Source of the DNA: Weimeria sp002480925
GTDB lineage: Bacteria; Bacillota; Clostridia; Lachnospirales; Lachnospiraceae
Assembly (NCBI RefSeq): GCF_052064335.1
Contig: NZ_JBQHVU010000014.1
Location: 1-64,000 of the forward strand
Length of the DNA: 64,000 nt
Reading direction: 5' to 3'
The notes under the pieces are model-generated. The model saw only the letters and a list, made by a program, of their open reading frames with translations. It was not told where the DNA came from and did no database searches. Both the position numbers and the translations under genes were made by a program. This document shows positions 17,901 to 25,595 of this stretch, piece after piece; position 1 is the stretch's first letter; every line of letters begins with the position of its first letter.

Positions 17901-19399
17901 AGGCGCTTAAGAATTCCCTTACTGATATCAACCCGTCATTTAAGATGATAGGAGAATATTCAGGAGGAGGCTACGCCTCAAACGGCATGACCCTTGGCAG
18001 CGGAGCCATGGACTCGGATCTTGACTTTGATTTCAACGACTGGGCCACCCAGTTCGTAAAGGGATCGGTTTCTGCTACAGAGAGCAATCTTACAGGAAGG
18101 AACAAGAGACTTGATTCCACCTATCTGACAGGTCAGTTCCTTGGAAGCCATGACGAGGACGGATTCGTATATAAGCTCAGGCAAAATGGAATGAGCGCGT
18201 CAGATGCGCAGGCAGCAGGCCTTGTTGCTGCATCTCTTCAGCTTACAGCAAAGGGACAGCCTGTGATCTATTATGGCGAGGAGATAGGACAGTCAGGCGC
18301 AAATAATTATCCTTATCAGGACAACAGATATGATCTCGACTGGTCAAAGGCCAATGACAGCAATCCTGTATTCGCACATTACAAGAAAATGCTGTCTATA
18401 CGTAACAGATTTACTGATGTCTATGCACGTGGAGACAGGAAGACGATCGAGGCAAATGACAGCAAGGGCTACGATGTCTTTACCAGAAGCTATGATGGCA
18501 CCACTCTTTACAATGTGCTGAATACAAGAAATGCTGCACAGCCGGTTGTGATCAGTGGATTAGCGCCAAACGGAGTTTATACTGATCTCTACAGCGGAAA
18601 GACTATGACAGCTGATGCGAGCGGCAGTCTCACGGTAAACCTTCCTGCATCATCTGACGGCGGTACAGTGATCTTTGGAAAAAAGGTATCAGGGAACTCA
18701 TCATCTGGCGCTGGATCTGCTTCTGGATCTGGATCTACTTCTGGATCTGGTTCTGCATCCGGCTCATCTCAGGGAAGCTCCTCTGCTTCAGAAGGCAGCT
18801 CTGAGAGCAAGCCAGATGAAGACGGAAAACAGGATAAGCCATCATCTGATCAGAAGTCATATTCCCTTGAAGGCGATGCTGCTAGCGGCAGTCTGGTAAT
18901 AAAGGATAAGACTGGAAAGACAGTAACAGATCAGATAGTCGAGATAGACGGAAAGAAATATGCTACAGACAAGGATGGCAGTGTCGCTGTTAACAGATCT
19001 GTAAAGATCGATGGCAGGAAGTATGTCGCAACGAAGGACGGTACTCTTGCGACAAAGGGGCTTGTAAAGGTCGGAAAGAAGACCTTCGTAGTAAAGAAGG
19101 ATCAGACTGTCGCCTCGGCTTCAACTGTAAAGATCGGAAAGTACACCTATGTCGCATGCAAGGATGGCCTTTTAGCAAGGAAGACCATAGTAAAGACTTC
19201 TGATGGAACAAGGTACTATGCTGACAAGAATGGCCGGATCGTAAAGAAAAAGGTCGTTAGCGTAAAAGGAAAGAAGTATTACACTGATTCCAAGGGACGT
19301 ATAGTAACCACAAAGTGGGTCAGGGTTGGAAAGAAGAAATACTACTGCTCCAAGAGCGGCAGGATAACAAAGACTGTTAAGATTTCAAAGAAGAAATAA
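14909..19399 (+). CDS. Secreted multidomain GH13 alpha-amylase/pullulanase-type enzyme
   Basis: 1496 residues from a TTG start after GGAAGGAGG. A signal peptide occupies ~1-38 (LLGLILALAMAVTLLPG). Residues ~40-775 hold Ig-like and carbohydrate-binding modules, one CBM41-like (INFYNQDWDVTKSDIYIWK). The GH13 barrel spans ~777-1180 with all four conserved regions: DMVVNH, FRVDTVKHV (nucleophile Asp), MIGEYSGG (acid/base Glu) and FLGSHDED. A Ser/Gly linker (~1260-1300) leads to about seven ~21-residue repeats of the GKKYYTDSKGRIV type, resembling choline- or glucan-binding repeats. It should degrade starch or glycogen-like glucans outside the cell while attached to the surface or substrate. Confidence 0.9.
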   Translation: MKRGNETGKVRSRLLGLILALAMAVTLLPGTLLSGIAATEGASKGIRLYIKLVDGQTAKSVYVNSWGGEVESDSTNAKVPTGWGTTKVYGLLSDGVSGFGYVDLTSDKLEGMQLVTLDNSGTAKTQADIWNPAVLKAGVDKVYYDQKTAKWYKDQSLTEEIKAAEVKNVFVLAGTLPGAGWKASASDNEANTFKAAEENKFSISYELSAGKYEFKVLQDPDNKGWKLPWNVQGLKTGDGGNSILTVDKPSKLTLSLDATDTDKKVNVSLAGIKSLVFDSQPAQVVAGETVSLDTDAVYYNGSDDKGEQVKVSYTLEDGVRGASITDGNLSVDKDFSDDSVTVVAAYGDYTQKVTIPVVAKEYKVKINFYNQDWDVTKSDIYIWKVGSSSQNTTVALSGTVEDKENGITWASGTVTLPYNELGLIARKTAGTWAAGQDGDHSFTIPEDKTEITLWYVFGKDPVTEKPEVETHASRYLDFTYTNTAAKKPFFYSWSINDTTKFLLDKQEDGSWHKRIKIPYGVTDVKFVLGLDDSASDWVKDGGDHEISFTADQNLIFVRLDKGSEPVLSAPLNKGYEIDTAKKKVNYYYRDDQALLDDSLSSKKISLEIEGKSSIDLTYDQADKRFEGSAPLEEGRTKYRYSVDGKALTDAFNENRTDDGYSYFDYYRPDITVKAVSDKGSLNYNTNDVIRLIVDQKNISETNPKAEIKSAYVDASALGAGKRQIDPDNLAVTIACTEDIKEGSYELPVSVIDQFGNSYSTTVTEKVTKRTKSGAADDFDWDEATIYFMVTDRFFDGDSSNDAANDQFLTDEEKKEGITTYGKNAGLYHGGDFKGIENKLDYLKDLGINTIWITPVVQNIPGVKVGADNHGDDVPYNSAYHGYWASDFTKLNPALGTDADFKSMIDKAHSKGIKIMVDMVVNHAGYGTKSTFGSMLRSGDDIVKGDDQKSSLSDLPDFKTEDKSVRDKLVAWQSAWVEKFGIDYFRVDTVKHVDLATWQALKNSLTDINPSFKMIGEYSGGGYASNGMTLGSGAMDSDLDFDFNDWATQFVKGSVSATESNLTGRNKRLDSTYLTGQFLGSHDEDGFVYKLRQNGMSASDAQAAGLVAASLQLTAKGQPVIYYGEEIGQSGANNYPYQDNRYDLDWSKANDSNPVFAHYKKMLSIRNRFTDVYARGDRKTIEANDSKGYDVFTRSYDGTTLYNVLNTRNAAQPVVISGLAPNGVYTDLYSGKTMTADASGSLTVNLPASSDGGTVIFGKKVSGNSSSGAGSASGSGSTSGSGSASGSSQGSSSASEGSSESKPDEDGKQDKPSSDQKSYSLEGDAASGSLVIKDKTGKTVTDQIVEIDGKKYATDKDGSVAVNRSVKIDGRKYVATKDGTLATKGLVKVGKKTFVVKKDQTVASASTVKIGKYTYVACKDGLLARKTIVKTSDGTRYYADKNGRIVKKKVVSVKGKKYYTDSKGRIVTTKWVRVGKKKYYCSKSGRITKTVKISKKK

Positions 19400-19428
19400 G
19401 TCAGAATAAAAGCAACTGACATGAAAGA

Positions 19429-19458
19429 AATCGCCCGGGATTTCCCGGGTGATTTTTT
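19429..19458 (+). terminator. Rho-independent terminator after the amylase gene
   Basis: The stem ATCGCCCGGGA / TCCCGGGTGAT with a 2 nt loop is followed by a T6 run. Confidence 0.88.
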
Positions 19459-19559
19459 GCAGTACAAAAATAAATGATTTCGGTTGTAATAACAACAGAC
19501 ATGCGCTGACCTACCTGTTATTATTAACAAAAATATTGCAGGTTTCCTGATTATTTTTG

Positions 19560-19588
19560 TAGACTTTTTACAGAATCTAAAGTATAAT
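19560..19588 (+). promoter_or_regulatory. Promoter for the asrABC operon
   Basis: TAGACT (19560-19565), 17 bp, TATAAT (19583-19588), about 50 bp before the asrA start. The -35 match is partial. Confidence 0.6.
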
Positions 19589-19639
19589 TAACTGAAGACT
19601 TGTGAATTTTGCAGAGTATTAAAAGGAAAAGGTATGTAG

Positions 19640-20659
19640 ATGGGTTATATTTTAACAAAAGAAGATTTTGATCAGGTGATCAGAAATCTCCTGAAATCCT
19701 ATCGGATATTTGCGCCGGTAAGAAGGAAAGGTGCCGGGAGATTTACAGATGTGGATGCTGTGATCTATGATGAGATCACAGAGGGGACTCAGATAGAACT
19801 GGAGGCTAAGTCTGACTATTCGGCCAAGGAGTTTTTGCTGCCTCTGTCCGAGACCCTGTTTTATTTTACCGAGCAGGAAGTCAAGGAAGCAGATCTGGAT
19901 AAGAGACCAGTTCTCTTTTTCGCCAGAAGCTGTGATCTAAACGCCATAAGGAGGACGGACCAGATCTATCTGGCAAACGGTGACGCAAGGGATCCTTTCT
20001 ATCAGAGGAGACGGGATCTGATAAGGTATGTCCTGATCGGATGTCCACAGTCCTATGAGAACTGCTTCTGCGTTTCCATGGATTCAAACAGATGGGATGG
20101 AGATTATGTTTTCTCAGTAGAGTACTCCGATGGACAGATCCGATCGGATGTAGCCGATGACAGCTTTGATGGCTTTTTTGCTCAGGTCTCTGGACTGGAA
20201 AAGGCAAGCGTCTCGCCAGCCTATGTTACGGAGAACAAGGTAAAGGTCGATATTCCTGACCAGATACCGGCAAGTGTGATAAAGAGCGATCTCTGGGATG
20301 AATACACTACCCGCTGCATCAACTGCGGCAGATGCAATTTCGTCTGTCCTACCTGTACCTGCTTTACAATGCAGGATGTCTATTATTCAGACAATGGCAG
20401 GGCAGGAGAAAGACGCAGGGTAGCGGCATCATGCATGGTAGACGGTTATACCGATGTGGCCGGAGGCGGATCCTACCGCAAGAAAAACGGAGAGAGGATG
20501 CGTTTCAAGGTTCTGCACAAGATATCAGATTTCAAGAAGAGATTTGGATATCAGATGTGCGTTGGCTGCGGCAGATGCGATGATGTCTGCCCGGAGTACA
20601 TATCCTTTACCAATATCATCAAAAAGGTAAGCAGGGAAAGCAGGGAGGTGGAGTCATGA
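19640..20659 (+). CDS. asrA: Anaerobic sulfite reductase subunit A
   Basis: 339 residues. Two ferredoxin-type 4Fe-4S motifs lie near the C-terminus: CINCGRCNFVCPTC (near residue 225) and CVGCGRCDDVCP (near 306). This is the electron-transfer subunit of the AsrABC complex, which reduces sulfite to sulfide with NADH. The N-terminal two-thirds match the AsrA/HycB-related layout. Its stop overlaps asrB by 4 bp. Expression likely follows anaerobic conditions and sulfite supply, although I see no specific operator. Confidence 0.93.
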   Translation: MGYILTKEDFDQVIRNLLKSYRIFAPVRRKGAGRFTDVDAVIYDEITEGTQIELEAKSDYSAKEFLLPLSETLFYFTEQEVKEADLDKRPVLFFARSCDLNAIRRTDQIYLANGDARDPFYQRRRDLIRYVLIGCPQSYENCFCVSMDSNRWDGDYVFSVEYSDGQIRSDVADDSFDGFFAQVSGLEKASVSPAYVTENKVKVDIPDQIPASVIKSDLWDEYTTRCINCGRCNFVCPTCTCFTMQDVYYSDNGRAGERRRVAASCMVDGYTDVAGGGSYRKKNGERMRFKVLHKISDFKKRFGYQMCVGCGRCDDVCPEYISFTNIIKKVSRESREVES

Positions 20660-21450
20660 CGAGTACTAATCCTTATCTTCCATTCACATCTGAGATACTT
20701 GATGTGATAAAGCATACAGTCAAGGAATATACCTTCAGAATGGCCTTTCGTGGTGATGTGCGCCCGGGGCAGTTCTTCGAGGTCTCGATGCCTAAGTATG
20801 GAGAGGCTCCTATCTCTGTGAGCGGGATAGGTGACGGCTTTGTGGACCTTACTATAAGAAGGGTCGGCAGGGTTACAAATGAGGTCTTTGAGAAATACAA
20901 GGGCAGTTCTCTTTTCCTGAGAGGACCATACGGCAATGGATTCGATGTGGACCTCTACAGGGACAGTGAGGTCGTTGTAGTAGCAGGTGGTACAGGAGTT
21001 TCTCCGGTGAGAGGGGTGATCCATGCCATAAGCCAGATGCCTGATGCAGCGGATAAGTATGTGATCTGCGGCTTTAAGTCGCCGTCGGATATGCTCTTTC
21101 GGGATGATCTTAAAGACTGGGACAATAAGCTTAATCTGATACTGACGGTTGATTCGGCGCCGGAGGGATATGCAGGAAACACAGGGCTTGTGACGAAATA
21201 TATAGCTGACCTGTCTCTTAGGGATCCGTCGAAGGCTAAGGCAGTCGTAGTCGGACCACCTCCTATGATGAAGTTTACCATAATAGAGCTTCAGAAAAAG
21301 GGATTTAGGGATTGCAATATAACTGTCTCTCATGAGAGAAAGATGTGCTGCGGCCTGGGCAAGTGTGGCCACTGCAGGGTTAACGATACCTATATCTGCC
21401 TTGACGGGCCGGTGTTTAACTACGAAAAGGCAAAGAATTTTGCGGATTAA
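20656..21450 (+). CDS. asrB: Anaerobic sulfite reductase subunit B
   Basis: 264 residues of the ferredoxin-NADP reductase superfamily. An FAD-binding barrel contains EAPISVSGIGDG, the nucleotide-binding half has VVVAGGTGVSPVRGV and VVVGPPPMMKF, and a C-terminal Cys cluster (CCGLGKCGHC plus a later Cys) binds a 2Fe-2S centre as in DHOD electron-transfer subunits. It takes electrons from NAD(P)H and passes them to AsrA and AsrC. It overlaps asrA by 4 bp and lies 9 bp before asrC. Confidence 0.93.
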   Translation: MTSTNPYLPFTSEILDVIKHTVKEYTFRMAFRGDVRPGQFFEVSMPKYGEAPISVSGIGDGFVDLTIRRVGRVTNEVFEKYKGSSLFLRGPYGNGFDVDLYRDSEVVVVAGGTGVSPVRGVIHAISQMPDAADKYVICGFKSPSDMLFRDDLKDWDNKLNLILTVDSAPEGYAGNTGLVTKYIADLSLRDPSKAKAVVVGPPPMMKFTIIELQKKGFRDCNITVSHERKMCCGLGKCGHCRVNDTYICLDGPVFNYEKAKNFAD

Positions 21451-21459
21451 GGGAGGCAT

Positions 21460-22449
21460 TTGATGGGAAATCTTGATGTAAATGTACCAAAGCTTAAGAA
21501 AAACGCTTTTCGCTATTCCAAGGTCCGCGGAGAGACAGCCTCTAGAATAAGGATCCCCGGAGGAGTGATCGATGCTAAGTCTATGGCCAGAGTAGTGGAG
21601 ATAGCTGAGAAGTACGGGACAGGAGAGATCGATATAACAAACCGCCAGGGCATAGAGATACCTGGAATAAGACTTGAGGATGTGGATAAGGTAAATGCCT
21701 GTGTCCAGGAGATAATTGATGCTCTTCATATAAACCAGACCGAGAAGAAAGCCGGTTATCCTGCATCCGGGACCAGAAATGTGATAGCCTGTCCGGGAGC
21801 CAGGCTTTGTCCATTCGGCTGCTATGACACTACAGCCTTCGCCAAAAGGATGGAGAAGGAGATCTATCCTAACGACCGTCATGTAAAGGTGGCTTTTACG
21901 GGCTGCTCCAATGACTGTGCAAAGGTAAGGCTTGCCGATTTCGGGGTGATGGGTATGACAGAGCCTCAGTATGATAAGGATCGCTGTGTTGCTTGCGGAG
22001 CCTGCGTGAACTATTGCAGGAGACGTTCCGTCGGAGCTCTTTCTCTGGTAAATGGCAAGGTAGTAAGGGATACAGCCAAATGCATAGGCTGCGGAGTATG
22101 TGTGACCTACTGTCCTACAAGAGCCTGGACCAGGAGCAGAGAACACTATTTCAGACTTGTTCTCCTGGGACGCACAGGCAAGAAGAATCCGCGTCTGGCC
22201 GAGGACTTCATCAAATGGGCAGATGAGGAAAGCATCATAAAGATAGTAAAGAATACCTATGCCTATATAGAGGAATACATAGATCAAGATGCAGTAGAGC
22301 ACAAGGAGCATATAGGCTACATAGTGGACCGTACAGGCTTTGACGAATTCAGGAAATGGATCTTCGAGGGAGTTGAGCTGGGGCCAAAGGCAGAGGTAAA
22401 CGAGAGGGTTTACTGGGGCGGAAGACACTATGACAGGTACGGCGGATAA
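21460..22449 (+). CDS. asrC: Anaerobic sulfite reductase subunit C (siroheme catalytic subunit)
   Basis: 329 residues. The siroheme/4Fe-4S-binding pattern appears as ACPGARLCPFGC and TGCSNDCAKVRLADFG, and two extra ferredoxin motifs follow (CVACGACVNYCRR and CIGCGVCVTYCPT). This is the dissimilatory-type catalytic subunit, where sulfite receives six electrons. It follows asrB by 9 bp behind a GGGAGG site and is the last gene before a strong terminator. Confidence 0.94.
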   Translation: MMGNLDVNVPKLKKNAFRYSKVRGETASRIRIPGGVIDAKSMARVVEIAEKYGTGEIDITNRQGIEIPGIRLEDVDKVNACVQEIIDALHINQTEKKAGYPASGTRNVIACPGARLCPFGCYDTTAFAKRMEKEIYPNDRHVKVAFTGCSNDCAKVRLADFGVMGMTEPQYDKDRCVACGACVNYCRRRSVGALSLVNGKVVRDTAKCIGCGVCVTYCPTRAWTRSREHYFRLVLLGRTGKKNPRLAEDFIKWADEESIIKIVKNTYAYIEEYIDQDAVEHKEHIGYIVDRTGFDEFRKWIFEGVELGPKAEVNERVYWGGRHYDRYGG

Positions 22450-22470
22450 ATATCATCCGAACAGATACTG

Positions 22471-22502
22471 CAGGTCTGCTGACAAGCGGGCCTGTTTTTT
22501 TA
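22471..22502 (+). terminator. Terminator of the asr operon
   Basis: A 10 bp stem with G-T wobbles (CAGGTCTGCT / AGCGGGCCTG), a 4 nt loop and a T7 run. Confidence 0.85.
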
Positions 22503-22571
22503 GAAAAAGAAGCTGTCAATTTCACTTTCTCTTGTGGTAAAATGTGGCTGAATAGATAAGGAGGTAGCCAA

Positions 22572-23063
22572 ATGCATAATAAACCGGATCCTAAGGATAT
22601 GATAAAAAAGGGCAGAGGCTTTTTTGCAGAGTTTCGGGAGTTCATAACGAAGGGAAATGTGATGGATATGGCTGTCGGCGTGATTATCGGGGCAGCATTC
22701 CAGAATATCATCAATTCACTTGTGAATGATATACTGATGCCTGTGATATCAAAGGTCACAGGCGGAGTGGATTTCACGAACTGGTTTATAAGCCTTGACG
22801 GAAGTCATTACAAAACGCTTGCACAGGCAAAGAAGGCAGGAGCAGCAACCGTAAACTACGGAACCTTTCTTACCTATGTGATCAACTTCATTCTGATGGC
22901 TCTTGTGATCTTCGTAATGGTAAAGATCGTAAACAGGATCCGGACCACAGTCGAGAGGGAAAAAGAGGCTTCTGCCCCGGACACAAAGGAATGCCCGTAT
23001 TGCAGAAGCCGTATACCGATCGCTGCAGTAAGATGTCCTTACTGTACATCCGAGATAGAATAG
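22572..23063 (+). CDS. mscL: Large-conductance mechanosensitive channel with a zinc-ribbon tail
   Basis: 163 residues, longer than the usual 120-150. The N-terminus is typical MscL: FAEFREFITKGNVMDMAVGV (TM1, with the pore-lining Gly and Ala residues) and later ILMALVIFVMVKIVNR (TM2). The channel opens under membrane tension to release osmolytes. The usual C-terminal helical bundle is followed by ECPYCRSRIPIAAVRCPYC, a CxxC-x(12)-CxxC zinc ribbon, which is unusual. An AAGGAGG site lies before the ATG. Convergent with the cupin gene, with a gap of only 3 bp. Confidence 0.93.
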   Translation: MHNKPDPKDMIKKGRGFFAEFREFITKGNVMDMAVGVIIGAAFQNIINSLVNDILMPVISKVTGGVDFTNWFISLDGSHYKTLAQAKKAGAATVNYGTFLTYVINFILMALVIFVMVKIVNRIRTTVEREKEASAPDTKECPYCRSRIPIAAVRCPYCTSEIE

Positions 23064-23066
23064 CTC

Positions 23067-23726
23067 TTATTCAAGAGTCAGGAGCAGTGCCATCTTGAAG
23101 CGCTTTGTAGCCTTTACGAAGTGCCTGCCCTGCTTTGCGAAGTGGAAGTTTTCTCCAGCCTTTATAGGGTGCTCCTTACCCTCGTAGCCGATCAGGCCAC
23201 TGCCATCGAGTGCAAAGATCAGGGCCTCGCCAGGGGCTGCATGCTCAGGCAGGGAGCAGCCCTCGTCAAAGGACATTACGACAAACTTCATTTTGTCATT
23301 GTTTACTATATCCATATTTACGATCCGTCCTGATGCATAGGGAACCAGATCAGCGAGCTTAAACACCTCGCCAGCCTTTATCATATCATTCATTATCTCT
23401 TTCCTCCTGATAGAAACTTCTGTATATACCGCGCCGCCTGAGCTTCTCATTCCAACCGGCTGCTCAGTGGCAGTAAGTATGCATTCGCCGGCGGTAAGCT
23501 CTTTTGCTCCGCCTTTTCCATAGACCTCCATACTGCCGGAGGCTACTATTATCAGCTTGTGATAGGAATATATCTCGGCGCTGATATCAGTGTTTTCTCC
23601 CAGTGAGAAATAGCTGATATCGAACAGACCATTGTAGACAGATTTCGAGATTGTGCAGCCCCTTACAGGCTCGTTATCTGCTGCGATCGAGAAGACCTCA
23701 CCTGTCTTTTCTTTGAAATCACTCAT
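23067..23726 (-). CDS. Two-domain cupin protein
   Basis: 219 residues from the ATG at 23726, chosen because AAGGAGG lies 7 bp upstream; a longer frame to 23813 would add an unlikely poly-Leu leader. Two cupin barrels are visible. The first contains YSYHKLIIVASGSMEVYG; the second has LPEHAAPGEALIFALDGSG and IKAGENFHFAKQGRHFVKA. The second keeps a His and a Glu of the metal-binding motif. Such proteins are usually small-molecule-binding or stress-related; the ligand is unknown. Transcribed alone, towards mscL. Confidence 0.8.
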   Translation of the reverse strand: MSDFKEKTGEVFSIAADNEPVRGCTISKSVYNGLFDISYFSLGENTDISAEIYSYHKLIIVASGSMEVYGKGGAKELTAGECILTATEQPVGMRSSGGAVYTEVSIRRKEIMNDMIKAGEVFKLADLVPYASGRIVNMDIVNNDKMKFVVMSFDEGCSLPEHAAPGEALIFALDGSGLIGYEGKEHPIKAGENFHFAKQGRHFVKATKRFKMALLLTLE

Positions 23727-23813
23727 TGTCTTACCTCCTTTCCATATCTGGATTCTAATACAAGGAGAAAAGAAAATATGTTGTAAAAGCAACAAGAGCA
23801 GAAGAAGGGCCAT

Positions 23814-23842
23814 TTGACAGAGTTATTAAAATCATGTAAACT
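23814..23842 (+). promoter_or_regulatory. Promoter of the symporter gene
   Basis: TTGACA (23814-23819), 17 bp, TAAACT (23837-23842), followed by an AAAGGAG ribosome site before the start at 23885. Confidence 0.75.
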
Positions 23843-23884
23843 ACATAGGCTAGTTTAACCGATTAAAGAAGTAAAGGAGTTTGC

Positions 23885-25417
23885 ATGAGTACAGCGCAGA
23901 TCGGCATGTTTGTCACCATGGTAGTCTATCTGGTGGCTATGATAGGAATGGGTGCCGCTTTTTCGAAAAAGAACAGGACAGTAGGAGATTTTTATCTGGG
24001 AGGAAGGAAGCTGGGACCATTCGTAACAGCTATGAGCGCAGAGGCAAGCGATATGTCGAGCTATCTGCTGATGGGCATACCGGGCCTTGCCTATCTGTCG
24101 GGAATAGCAGATGCCGGATGGACTATTATAGGACTGGCTACCGGTACATATCTCAACTGGCTTATTACAGCAAAGCGCATCAGGAGATATACTGAGGCGA
24201 CAGGCTCTATCACAGTGCCGGCCTTTTTTTCAGACAGATATGCTGACGATAAGAATATCCTGACACTTATCTCGGCCATAATAATCGTAATCTTTTTCGT
24301 TCCATATACAGCAAGCGGCTTCGCAGGCTGCGGCAAGCTGTTTGCAAGCCTTTTCAACACTGACTACCATATAGCCATGATAGTAAGCGCCTGCGTTATC
24401 ATCGGATATACAATGCTTGGAGGATTCCTTGCCGCATCTACGACTGACTTTGTACAGAGTATCATCATGTCGGCAGCTCTTATCATTATCCTGATCTTCG
24501 GCTTTGAAAAGGCAGGAGGTCCGGTTGCAGTCCTTGATAATGCGAAGGGACTGGCCGGCTATTTCTCAATGACAAGGACACATAATGCAGTAAGCAAAGC
24601 AGCGGAGCCCTATGGCTTCATCAGGATCATATCGACACTAGCCTGGGGACTTGGATATTTCGGAATGCCTCATATACTGCTGCGTTTCATGGCAATAGAG
24701 GATGAAAGGAAGCTTTCGCTTTCTAGAAGAGTTGCAACGATATGGGTGCTTATATCCATGGCCGTTTCAGTCTGCATAGGTATAGTAGGACTGGGAATGT
24801 CTGCAGAGGGAGAGATACCTAAGCTTGTCGGATCCGATTCAGAGACTGTCATAATAAAGATCTCTGATCTGCTTGCACGTCATGGTTTAGGATTTGCGAT
24901 GATAGCGGGAATAGTTCTTTCGGGAATACTGGCCTCTACTATGTCTACGGCAGATTCGCAGCTGCTTTGTGCCTCTTCGTCGATCTCATCGGATATACTG
25001 GTCAAGTGCTTCCATGCAAGGATTTCTGAGAAGAAGCTTATGGCAATAGCAAGAGCCGCTCTTGTCGGGATCGGAATAATAGGAGTGGCGCTGGCCTGGA
25101 ATCCGAACAGCTCTGTATTCCAGATCGTAAGCTTCGCATGGGCTGGCTTCGGGGCTACATTCGGACCGGTCATGATCCTGGCACTTTTCTGGAAAAGATC
25201 AAATAAGAATGGTGCTCTGGCAGGACTTGTTTCCGGAGGCATAATGATCTTTGTCTGGAAGTTTGCGATACGTCCTCTCGGAGGAGCATTTGATATATAT
25301 GAGCTTCTGCCGTCATTTGCCGTGGCGCTGCTGTTTGATATCATAGTAAGCCTCTGCACAAAGGCTCCTGATAAAAAAATTACAGAGGTCTTTGAAAAAG
25401 TTGACTCTATGTCTTGA
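23885..25417 (+). CDS. putP: Sodium/solute symporter, PutP (proline) type
   Basis: 510 residues with about 13 hydrophobic segments. Family features of the SSS group are visible: FYLGGRKLGPFVTAMSAEASDMS in TM1-2, SGFAGCGKLF, and STMSTADSQLLCASS in the TM8 Na+-site region. This pattern is typical of Na+/proline symporters, which import proline with sodium. It lies directly upstream of the TPP riboswitch that controls thiC, but its own promoter is separate. Substrate assignment to proline is by similarity and could be another amino acid or osmolyte. Confidence 0.88.
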   Translation: MSTAQIGMFVTMVVYLVAMIGMGAAFSKKNRTVGDFYLGGRKLGPFVTAMSAEASDMSSYLLMGIPGLAYLSGIADAGWTIIGLATGTYLNWLITAKRIRRYTEATGSITVPAFFSDRYADDKNILTLISAIIIVIFFVPYTASGFAGCGKLFASLFNTDYHIAMIVSACVIIGYTMLGGFLAASTTDFVQSIIMSAALIIILIFGFEKAGGPVAVLDNAKGLAGYFSMTRTHNAVSKAAEPYGFIRIISTLAWGLGYFGMPHILLRFMAIEDERKLSLSRRVATIWVLISMAVSVCIGIVGLGMSAEGEIPKLVGSDSETVIIKISDLLARHGLGFAMIAGIVLSGILASTMSTADSQLLCASSSISSDILVKCFHARISEKKLMAIARAALVGIGIIGVALAWNPNSSVFQIVSFAWAGFGATFGPVMILALFWKRSNKNGALAGLVSGGIMIFVWKFAIRPLGGAFDIYELLPSFAVALLFDIIVSLCTKAPDKKITEVFEKVDSMS

Positions 25418-25447
25418 AATCTGAGGCTGAATAATATATGCTGATAA

Positions 25448-25530
25448 TATGACCCGGGGCGCTGCATGAGCAGCTGAGAAATATACCCGAGGACCTGATC
25501 CGGATAATGCCGGCGTAGGGAGCGTCATAT
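25448..25530 (+). promoter_or_regulatory. TPP (THI element) riboswitch
   Basis: Conserved THI-box blocks are present: GGGGCGC then GCTGAGA (25476-25482), ACCTGATCCGGATAATGCC, and the closing GCGTAGGGA. This aptamer binds thiamine pyrophosphate. A terminator hairpin follows before thiC, indicating transcription attenuation when TPP is abundant. Confidence 0.95.
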
Positions 25531-25545
25531 AAAGGTGCTTTTATG

Positions 25546-25576
25546 CGGATATCCTGATCAGAGGATATCCGTTTTT
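25546..25576 (+). terminator. Riboswitch-controlled attenuator before thiC
   Basis: A perfect 10 bp stem (CGGATATCCT / AGGATATCCG) with a 6 nt loop (GATCAG) is followed by T5, lying between the TPP aptamer and the thiC ribosome site. Confidence 0.88.
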
Positions 25577-25595
25577 ATATTGGAGGAAAGATCAA

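Noticed and set aside
20551..22428. A 625-codon open frame on the minus strand opposite the asr genes
   Set aside because: It lies fully antisense to three well-supported asr genes, has no ribosome site and no domain pattern; it reflects the codon bias of the real genes.
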